From Ectothiorhodospiraceae bacterium 2226 (GTDB lineage Bacteria; Pseudomonadota; Gammaproteobacteria; GCA-013348725), in NCBI GenBank assembly GCA_013348725.1, contig CP054689.1:1476501-1540500 (forward strand): DNA of 64,000 bases, in the 5' to 3' direction. Numbering within the stretch: the stretch's first letter is position 1; each line of letters opens with the position of its first letter. This document shows positions 45,108-53,318 of this stretch, in pieces. The position numbers and the translations under genes are program-made. The notes beneath the pieces are model-generated. The model searched no databases and was not told the DNA's origin. It saw nothing but the letters and a program-made list of their open reading frames with translations.

Positions 45108-46151
45108 ATGGACAAGCAGCGCAAGGCCGTCGCCCTCATCTCCGGCGGGCTCGACTCGATGCTCGCCGCGCGCGTGATGCTCGAGCAGGGCATACACGTC
45201 GAGGGCATTAACTTCTTCACCGGATTCTGCGTCGAGGGCCACACCCACGCGATTCGCAAGCGCGACCGCGAGCGTCCCAAGCGCAACAACGCACTGTGGA
45301 GCGCCGAGCAACTCGGCATCAAGCTGCACATCGTCGACATCTCCGAACCCTATAAGGACGTCGTGCTCAATCCCAAGCACGGCTACGGCGCCAACCTGAA
45401 TCCCTGCCTGGACTGCAAGGGCTTCATGGTGAGCAAGGCCGTGGCGTGGATGGAGGAGAACGGCTTCGATTTCATCATCACCGGCGAGGTGATCGGCCAG
45501 CGGCCCAAGAGCCAGCGCCGCGACACCATGCCGGTGGTAGCGCGCGAGTCCGGTGCGGGCGAGCGCCTGCTGCGTCCGTTGTGCGCCAAGCTGTTGCCGC
45601 CCACGCTGCCCGAGCGGGAGGGCTGGGTGGACCGCGAGCGCCTGTACGACTTCAACGGCCGCTCGCGCAAGCCGCAGATGGCGCTGGCCGCGCAGTTCGG
45701 CATCGAGGAGTACGCGCAGCCGGCGGGCGGCTGCTGCTTTCTGACCGACGAGGCCTACTCGCACAAGCTCGCCGACCTGTGGCGTGCGCGCGGTAAGCGC
45801 GACTACGAAGTGGACGACATCATGCTGCTCAAGGTCGGCCGCCACCTGCGCCCGCGCCCGCACTTCAAGCTCATCATCGGGCGCGAAGAGGGCGAGAACA
45901 ACTTCCTCGAGGGCTACCGCAAGCAATTCACCCACCTGCGCCCGGTCAGCCACAGCGGCCCGTTGGTGCTGCTGGACGGCGTGGCCAACGATGCCGACCT
46001 GGAGCTCGCGGCGCGGGTAACGGCCCGCTACAGCCAGGGACGCAGCGCCGCGGCGGTGCGCGTGGCGGTCACCCGCGACACCGGCGAGGAGCGCGAGTTC
46101 GAGGTGCCGCCGTTCGCCGCCGACGCCATTCCGCAGGAGTGGCACGTGTGA
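45108..46151 (+). CDS. PP-loop thiolase-like ATPase (MnmA/ThiI-related)
   Basis: 347 residues. The PP-loop S-G-G-L-D-S at residues 12-17 adenylates a substrate, usually before sulfur transfer. Cysteines at 100 and 103 (NPCLDCKGF), 159 and the pair 209-210 (PAGGCCFL) could carry sulfur or bind a metal. T-G-E-V-I-G-Q-R-P-K-S-Q (125-136) is the second conserved loop. Such proteins are often annotated as tRNA 2-thiouridylase or methyltransferase, but this one is not MnmA itself. Its stop overlaps the start of a TusA-like gene, so sulfur delivery is the likely role; the thiolated target is unknown. Confidence 0.8.
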   Translation: MDKQRKAVALISGGLDSMLAARVMLEQGIHVEGINFFTGFCVEGHTHAIRKRDRERPKRNNALWSAEQLGIKLHIVDISEPYKDVVLNPKHGYGANLNPCLDCKGFMVSKAVAWMEENGFDFIITGEVIGQRPKSQRRDTMPVVARESGAGERLLRPLCAKLLPPTLPEREGWVDRERLYDFNGRSRKPQMALAAQFGIEEYAQPAGGCCFLTDEAYSHKLADLWRARGKRDYEVDDIMLLKVGRHLRPRPHFKLIIGREEGENNFLEGYRKQFTHLRPVSHSGPLVLLDGVANDADLELAARVTARYSQGRSAAAVRVAVTRDTGEEREFEVPPFAADAIPQEWHV

Positions 46152-46372
46152 GCCACGTGGTGCTCGATGCCCGTCGTCTGCTCTGTCCGATGCCCGTGAT
46201 TCGGGTGCAGGACAAGATCAAGGAACTCGCGCCGGGTGATACGCTCGAGGTGGTTTGCACCGACCCCGGCGCGGCCAGCGACGTGCCCGCTTGGTGCCGC
46301 GTGCACGGCCACCAGGTGCTCGACATCGCCGAGCGCGACCGCGAACTGATCATCACCCTCAAGGTCTGCTGA
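46148..46372 (+). CDS. TusA-family sulfur carrier protein
   Basis: 74 residues from a GTG at 46148 that overlaps the previous stop; another GTG lies three codons upstream. The TusA signature is D-A-R-R-L-L-C-P-M-P-V-I-R, where the Cys-Pro cysteine carries persulfide. A later D-P-G-A-A-S-D-V-P-A-W segment is also conserved. It is encoded between the PP-loop ATPase and the CDF exporter with overlapping ends, so it probably supplies sulfur to the ATPase. Confidence 0.9.
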   Translation: MSHVVLDARRLLCPMPVIRVQDKIKELAPGDTLEVVCTDPGAASDVPAWCRVHGHQVLDIAERDRELIITLKVC

Positions 46373-47556
46373 TGGACGCCGAGCCCCGTTCCGCGACGGT
46401 CACGCCCACGGGCGCGGCGCACGCGGGCGGGGCCCGCTATGCCGCCGCGCGGCGCGTCACCGTGGTCGGCGGCGCGGTCAATTTGCTGCTCGCGGCGGCC
46501 AAGATCGTGTTCGGTGTCATCGGCAACTCGGCGGCGCTGGTCGCCGACGGCGTGCACTCCCTGTCGGACCTCATCAGTGACGCGATGGTCCTGCTGGCCG
46601 CCAAGCACGGCAGCCGCGCCGCCGACGCGGAGCACCCCTACGGGCACGCCCGCATCGAGACCGCCATGACGGTGGGCGTCGGCCTGCTGCTGATCGCGGT
46701 GGCGCTGGGCATCATGTGGGACGCCGCCCGGCGCTTGCTCGACCCCGCCTTGCTGTTGCATCCCGGCCTGCTCGCGTTGGCCGTGGCGGTACTCTCGGTG
46801 CTCGCCAAGGAGGCACTCTACCACTACACCGTGCGCGTCGCCCGGCGCATCCGCTCCAACCTGCTGCGCGCCAACGCTTGGCATCACCGTACCGACGCCA
46901 TCTCCTCGGTGATCGTGGTGCTCGGCGTGCTCGGCGTGATGATCGGCTACCCATGGCTGGACGCCGTGGCGGCGGTGGCGGTGGGGCTGATGATCATCAA
47001 GATCGGCTGGCACCTCGCCTGGCACAGCCTGCGCGAGTTGGTCGATACCGGTCTCGACGCCGCACGCCTGGACGAGATTCGGCAGGTGATGTTGGATACC
47101 CCGGGCGTGCGCGCGCTGCACCAGTTGCGCACGCGGCGCATGGGCGCCGAGGCGCTGGTCGACGTGCACGTGTTGGTGGACGGGCGGGTGAGCGTCTCCG
47201 AGGGTCATCAGATCGGCGAGACCGTCCGCGCGCGGGTGATTGACGCGATGGAGGAGGTCAGTGACGTGACGGTGCACGTCGACCCCGAGGACGATGCCAG
47301 CGCCGCCCCGTGCCTCGACCTGCCCGAGCGCGATGCGGTGCGCGCGGCCTTGCATGCGGCCTGGGCCGACGTGCCTGAGGCGCGCACCGCGCGCCGCCTT
47401 GTGCTGCACTATCTGGATGGGCGCGTGCACGTGGAGGTTATCCTGCCGCTGGACGCCACGCGCGACGCCGCGCACGCCGAGCGCATCGCCGAGGCGCTGC
47501 GCGAGCGCGCGGCGCGGCTGCCCTACGTGGGACCCGTGGAGGTGATGTTCAGCTAG
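46372..47556 (+). CDS. Cation diffusion facilitator (CDF) metal exporter
   Basis: 394 residues. Six transmembrane helices with metal-site motifs A-L-V-A-D-G-V-H-S-L-S-D (helix 2) and A-N-A-W-H-H-R-T-D-A-I-S-S (helix 5), and H-P-Y-G-H-A-R-I-E-T. The cytosolic C-terminal domain is long, with an extra about 75-residue tail. Likely exports Zn, Fe, Mn or a similar divalent cation. It starts one base into the TusA stop, so it belongs to the same operon; the functional link is open. Confidence 0.92.
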   Translation: MDAEPRSATVTPTGAAHAGGARYAAARRVTVVGGAVNLLLAAAKIVFGVIGNSAALVADGVHSLSDLISDAMVLLAAKHGSRAADAEHPYGHARIETAMTVGVGLLLIAVALGIMWDAARRLLDPALLLHPGLLALAVAVLSVLAKEALYHYTVRVARRIRSNLLRANAWHHRTDAISSVIVVLGVLGVMIGYPWLDAVAAVAVGLMIIKIGWHLAWHSLRELVDTGLDAARLDEIRQVMLDTPGVRALHQLRTRRMGAEALVDVHVLVDGRVSVSEGHQIGETVRARVIDAMEEVSDVTVHVDPEDDASAAPCLDLPERDAVRAALHAAWADVPEARTARRLVLHYLDGRVHVEVILPLDATRDAAHAERIAEALRERAARLPYVGPVEVMFS

Positions 47557-47588
47557 GCGCACCGCCGCAGTGCCCGCCCCACGCCGCA

Positions 47589-47605
47589 CGCACTACATCG
47601 GGGCG
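47589..47605 (+). promoter_or_regulatory. Weaker NtrC-type binding site upstream of glnA
   Basis: CGCACTACATCGGGGCG resembles the NtrC palindrome TGCACY-N5-RGTGCA with two or three changes. It lies 30 bases from the next site, three helical turns, like the paired enhancer sites of E. coli glnA. Confidence 0.55.
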
Positions 47606-47618
47606 CGCGGGCGCCACA

Positions 47619-47635
47619 TGCACCACATTGGTGCG
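47619..47635 (+). promoter_or_regulatory. Strong NtrC-type binding site upstream of glnA
   Basis: TGCACCACATTGGTGCG matches the NtrC consensus TGCACC-N5-GGTGCA at all but the last base. It is about 53 bases before the sigma54 promoter, an enhancer-like distance. Confidence 0.85.
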
Positions 47636-47687
47636 TGGGCGGCGGCAGCGGCCCGCTCGGGCGCCCCAGGATTAAGCGCTTAGACGC

Positions 47688-47703
47688 TGGCACGGAACCT
47701 GCT
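47688..47703 (+). promoter_or_regulatory. Sigma54 promoter of glnA
   Basis: TGGCACGGAACCTGCT matches TGGCACRNNNNTTGCW with one change, keeping the essential GG (-24) and GC (-12). The leader to the glnA ATG is about 65 bases. GAGG precedes the start. Confidence 0.88.
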
Positions 47704-47777
47704 ACGTCTCGGCGCAAGGTGCCGCCACCCGCGGCACGCTACACACCGATCGATATACGCCAGTTGGAGGCGAAGCC

Positions 47778-49184
47778 ATGTCTCAGGATGTTTTGAAGCT
47801 GATCGAAGAGAAGGGCGTGAAGTTCGTGGATTTCCGCTTCACGGACACGCGCGGCAAGGAGCAGCACGTCACCGTGCCGGCCAGCACCGTCGACGCCGAC
47901 GTGTTTACCGACGGCAAGATGTTCGACGGCTCCTCGATTTCGGGCTGGAAGGGCATTCAGGAGTCCGACATGATCCTGATGCCGGACGCCGAGACGGCAA
48001 TCATGGACCCGTTCTTCGACGAGCCCACGCTCAACATCCGCTGCGACATCATCGAGCCCAGCACCATGCAGGGCTACGACCGTGACCCGCGCTCGCTGGC
48101 GCGCCGCGCCGAGGCCTACCTGAAGAGCACCGGCCTGGCCGACACCGCCTACTTCGGCCCCGAGAACGAGTTCTTCATCCTGGACGACGTGCGCTGGGGC
48201 GCCGACCTGTCCGGCTCGTTCGTGAAGATCGACTCCGAAGAGGCCTCCTGGAACTCCGAGAAGGTCTTCCAGGACGGCAACATGGGCCACCGCCCGACGG
48301 TCAAGGGCGGCTACTTCCCGGTGCCGCCGGTCGACTCCCTGCACGACATCCGCGCCGCCATGTGCCTGGCGCTGGAGGAGATGGGGATGAAGGTCGAGGT
48401 GCACCACCACGAGGTGGCCACCGCCGGCCAGTGCGAGATCGGCGTGGGCTTCAACACCCTGACCAAGAAGGCCGACGAGGTCCAGATCCTCAAGTACGTG
48501 ATCCAGAACGTGGCGCACGCCTACGGCAAGAGCGCGACCTTCATGCCCAAGCCGCTGGTGGGCGACAACGGCAGCGGTATGCACGTGCACATGTCGCTGG
48601 CCAAAGAGGGCCAGAACCTGTTCAGCGGCAACAAGTACGGCGGCCTGTCCGACACCGCGTTGTACTACATCGGCGGCGTGATCAAGCACGCCCGCGCCCT
48701 GAACGCGCTGACCAACGCCTCCACCAACAGCTACAAGCGCCTGGTGCCGGGCTTCGAGGCGCCGGTGATGCTGGCCTACTCGGCGCGCAACCGCTCCGCC
48801 TCGATCCGCATCCCGTACATCACCAACCCGAAGGCGCGCCGCATCGAGGTGCGTTTCCCGGACTCCACCGCCAACCCCTACCTGTCCTTCGCCGCGCTGA
48901 TGATGGCCGGCCTGGACGGTATCCAGAACAAGATCCACCCCGGCGAGGCGATGGACAAGGACCTCTACGACCTGCCCAAGGAAGAGGCCAAGGAGATCCC
49001 GACCGTGTGCCACGCGCTGGATCAGGCCCTCGAGGCGCTGGACCGCGACCGCGAGTTCCTCACCCAGGGCGGCGTGTTCAGCAACGACATGATCGACGCC
49101 TACATCGCCCTCAAGATGGCCGACGTCACGCGCCTGCGCATGACCACCCATCCGGTCGAATTCGACATGTACTACAGCCTGTAA
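47778..49184 (+). CDS. glnA: Glutamine synthetase type I
   Basis: 468 residues. It condenses ammonia and glutamate using ATP. Visible are [10 protein letters not shown] near the start, the metal site [15 protein letters not shown] and the adenylylation loop K-D-L-Y-D-L-P with Tyr397, the residue modified by GlnE in E. coli. So it is a GSI-beta enzyme controlled by adenylylation and, from its promoter, by NtrC and sigma54. A strong terminator follows. Confidence 0.98.
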   Translation: MSQDVLKLIEEKGVKFVDFRFTDTRGKEQHVTVPASTVDADVFTDGKMFDGSSISGWKGIQESDMILMPDAETAIMDPFFDEPTLNIRCDIIEPSTMQGYDRDPRSLARRAEAYLKSTGLADTAYFGPENEFFILDDVRWGADLSGSFVKIDSEEASWNSEKVFQDGNMGHRPTVKGGYFPVPPVDSLHDIRAAMCLALEEMGMKVEVHHHEVATAGQCEIGVGFNTLTKKADEVQILKYVIQNVAHAYGKSATFMPKPLVGDNGSGMHVHMSLAKEGQNLFSGNKYGGLSDTALYYIGGVIKHARALNALTNASTNSYKRLVPGFEAPVMLAYSARNRSASIRIPYITNPKARRIEVRFPDSTANPYLSFAALMMAGLDGIQNKIHPGEAMDKDLYDLPKEEAKEIPTVCHALDQALEALDRDREFLTQGGVFSNDMIDAYIALKMADVTRLRMTTHPVEFDMYYSL

Positions 49185-49204
49185 GGACGTCGACGCAGCC
49201 GTGC

Positions 49205-49232
49205 AAGCGCCCCTTCGGGGGCGCTTTTTTTT
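49205..49232 (+). terminator. Intrinsic terminator of glnA
   Basis: AAGCGCCCC and GGGGCGCTT form a perfect stem with a TTCG loop, followed by a run of eight T. Confidence 0.95.
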
Positions 49233-49384
49233 GATCTCGGCTGATCAAAGAAGCCTAAAGAACACCATGCTGGATTCATCATACCGCAGCGAGAAACGTG
49301 GTCCTCGCGATGCTGCGTGACGAACGGCTCGAAGCCGTCGGTTACGACGGCGTCCATGGTGCGTTCCGAGGGTATCGTTTATCG

Positions 49385-49645
49385 ACGGCGCGGTGCCAGT
49401 GGACAACCGGGCTGCAGGCGTTGAAGGGCTCGTCGCTCCCGCTGGACCTCTAACCTGGATCATGCAGCGCTTGCACTGCATCGAAGGGCGAATCGGTCAT
49501 CCTGCACTGGGCCTCGCTGCGCGAGCAGTTCGCGCAGGAGTACAAGGGCGCACCGAAGACGTAACTCAACCGCGAGTTTCTGCCTTCGCGCGGGCGTTTT
49601 GGAGAGTTTGCAAGCCCCCCGCCAGCGGTTCTTTCCGACAGCCGA
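49385..49645 (+). pseudogene. Decayed fragment of a plasmid RepA-type replication initiator
   Basis: Pieces of one protein appear in successive frames: V-P-V-D-N-R-A (from 49393), LQALKGSSLPLDL (49412), TWIMQRLHCIEG (49453), ESVILHWASLREQFAQEYKG (49490, stop at 49562), then N-R-E-F-L-P and a P-P-P-A-V-L end. Joined, they match the RepA_C pattern of broad-host-range plasmid initiators: VPVD-R-L-LK-S-LALD-Y-W, W-L-QFG-Y and F-F-P with a terminal SPP. At least four frame changes or stops make it non-functional. It implies past integration of plasmid DNA between glnA and glnL. Family assignment is from memory of the pattern. Confidence 0.55.
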
Positions 49646-49679
49646 GCAAGGAATCAATCCTGCCTACCTGCTCGGCGGG

Positions 49680-50167
49680 AGCGGCCAGGTTGTTCGCGCA
49701 TTTGCTCCGATTGCCCGACGAACGCAAGTCATCGCTCGGCGTGATGCACAAGGACGTGCATGCCGGCATCCTCGAGCCTCATATGGAGCGTTATGAGGCC
49801 TGCACCGACGCGGTCGAGGTGACGGGGTCGTGGCTGAAGGCGCGCTCGCGGACCGGAGCTGTACTTCATTCCCGTGGAAAGCATCAGACGGTCCACGGAT
49901 GCGTTGCTGCAACGCGAGCTTGGGATGGACGGGTCGATCTTTGATGGCCCGATTGTCCGAGACATCCCCCCGCTGCGCGGGGACGCTGCGGTGCAGTTCA
50001 CAGGCACCGTGTACAAGCGGATGCCGAGTGTATTCGAGCGTTACCTCGGCGGATCGCGGGAGGCGTTGTTTTACGGGGTGCGGTTCGATGGCAAGCGCGC
50101 GCTGCTGAGTGTGGGCGCGTTCGTTGAACCGCCGGTGGAGATCTGCAGCGCCGTCCGTCAGTCATAG
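49680..50167 (+). pseudogene. Unidentified decayed ORF next to the RepA fragment
   Basis: From about 49680 to 49850 one frame reads protein-like (VMHKDVHAGILEPHMERYEA, then VTGSWLKARSRTG). The sense then passes to another frame with ELYFIPVESIRRSTDALLQR and ends at 50167 with F-V-E-P-P-V-E-I-C-S. The change near 49850 looks like a frameshift. I do not recognise the family. It probably belongs to the same foreign insertion as the RepA remnant. Confidence 0.35.
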
Positions 50168-50368
50168 GTGGGCGTTGGGGAGCTGCTTCGCGTGGAACTC
50201 CGCAGCGAGCGGGAGTGAGCCGTACATGTTGGTGCTGGTCTCGAGCGCCTGCGCGGCGGCCGAGGCTCAACCAGAGATTCCTTCATGCCCTCTACGGTAT
50301 GGCGTCCCTGTCCAGCGTGCGCCGATTCGTCCTCCCTTGGTGCGCGGCGCGCCCGGCGCGCCGAAGCG

Positions 50369-50385
50369 CGCACTATTTTGGTGCA
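50369..50385 (+). promoter_or_regulatory. NtrC-type site upstream of glnL
   Basis: CGCACTATTTTGGTGCA matches TGCACY-N5-RGTGCA with a single change at the first base. It lies 115 bases before glnL. In E. coli an NtrC site at the glnL promoter lets NtrC limit its own operon; the same is likely here. No sigma54 promoter was found near it. Confidence 0.75.
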
Positions 50386-50499
50386 TCCGTGCCCGCGCGC
50401 GCGGTATGCTGTGGGCTCGGTGGCCACGCTAACTGCCCGCTGCGGCAGCGGTCGCGCACCATCGCGGGGCTTTGGACCACTTCTTGCTACAGCGGGACT

Positions 50500-51599
50500 A
50501 TGGACGAGATGCAGGAACCGCAGCGCCGCGCGTTGGACCACATGCACACCGCCGTGTTGTTGGTGGACGCGGCGTTGCGCCTGCGCTACCTGAACCCCGC
50601 GGCCGAGATCCTGCTCGCCGCCAGCCGGCGGCGCGTGACGGGCACCAGCTTCGCCGAACTACTCCCGGACGCCGAGTTTGCCGAGAGCCTGCGCGGGGCG
50701 CTGGCCTCCGGCCACCCGTTCACCGTGCGCGAGCGCGTGCTCCACATTCCCGCCGGCCAGCGCATGACCGTGGACCTTACCGTAACGCCGCTGCGGGAAG
50801 TGGGCGCGGGCGACGAACTGCTCATCGAGCTGACCCAGGTCGATCGCCAGCTGCGCATCTCGCGCGAGGAGCAGCTGCTCGCGCAGCAGTCGGCCACCCG
50901 CGCGCTGGTGCGCGGGCTCGCGCACGAGGTGAAAAACCCGCTCGGCGGCCTGCGCGGCGCCGCCCAGCTCTTGGAACGGGTGCTGCCGGCCGAGGACCTG
51001 AAGGAATACACCCAGGTCATCATCCGCGAGGCCGATCGCCTGCAGGCGCTCGTCGACCGCATGCTCGGGCCCAACAGCCTGCCGAGAAAGTGCGCGCTCA
51101 ACATCCACGAGGTGTTGGAGCACGTGCGCAGCCTGGTGGCGGCCGAGGTGCCGCGCGGCGTCGCCATCGGGCGCGATTACGACCCCAGCATTCCCGAGCT
51201 CTACGGCGACCGCGACCTGCTGGTGCAGGCGGTCCTGAACATCGTGCGCAACGCCGCGCAGGCGGTGGAAGGCGAGGGGCATATCACGCTACGCACGCGC
51301 ACGCTGCGCCAGTACACCATCGGCCACGTGCGCCACAAGCTGGTGGTGCGCGTGGACATCATCGACGACGGCCCGGGTATCCCGGCCGACATGCAGGAGA
51401 GCATCTTCTTTCCCATGGTCACCTCGCGCGCCGAAGGCACCGGCCTCGGCCTGCCGATCGCCCAGTCCCTGATCGGGCAACACGGCGGGCTGGTCGAGTG
51501 CCGCAGCCGGCCGGGGCAGACGGTGTTCACCCTGCTGTTGCCGTTAAAGCCGGACCAGGGCGTCGATACCCGAACCGATACACAGCCAGGAGGGCCGGC

Positions 51600-51603
<4 letters not shown>
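50500..51603 (+). CDS. glnL: Nitrogen sensor histidine kinase NtrB
   Basis: 367 residues from the ATG at 50500; upstream codons are low-complexity. PAS domain in the first about 120 residues, then the kinase: phospho-acceptor His142 in G-L-A-H-E-V-K-N-P-L-G-G, N box V-L-N-I-V-R-N-A-A-Q-A, D-D-G-P-G-I-P and G-T-G-L-G-L-P. It phosphorylates GlnG when nitrogen is short and PII is uridylylated. It overlaps glnG by four bases (ATGA). Confidence 0.96.
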
Positions 51604-53015
<1,412 letters not shown>

Positions 53016-53318
53016 CCGGGCCTCAGCGCGCGCCGTTCACGCTGCACTACATGCGCGCCCCGCCCATGCCGTGATGGTGGCGGGCGTGGTCCTGAGAAAG
53101 GCGCACGCGAGTCTGCGCACAGACTATGGACGGCTGGACCTGGTCACATGCCGCGCGGGAAGCGCGGTCAAGTGGCCGCCACGCCCCAAAAGTTAAAACG
53201 CACGTTGTACGGGATTCAACCAAGTGACGGGCCTTGGCGGCCCCACGCGCAAGCCCCCCCCAGGGGGTGTGTTGGGAGGATGAGCCCTGACGACCGCCTC
53301 CGCGTACGCAGTCGCCCT
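53016..53318. other. Intergenic gap between convergent glnG and mshQ
   Basis: 303 bases without a supported gene. There are short GC-rich self-complementary patches (for example GGGCCTTGGCGGCCC near 53229-53243) but no clear stem with a T tract. A TGCACTACATGCGCG sequence near 53042 recalls half an NtrC site and is probably chance. Confidence 0.4.

Noticed and set aside
53042-53060. An NtrC site after glnG (TGCACTACATGCGCG).
   Set aside because: Only the left half matches; the gap is between convergent genes with no promoter to control.
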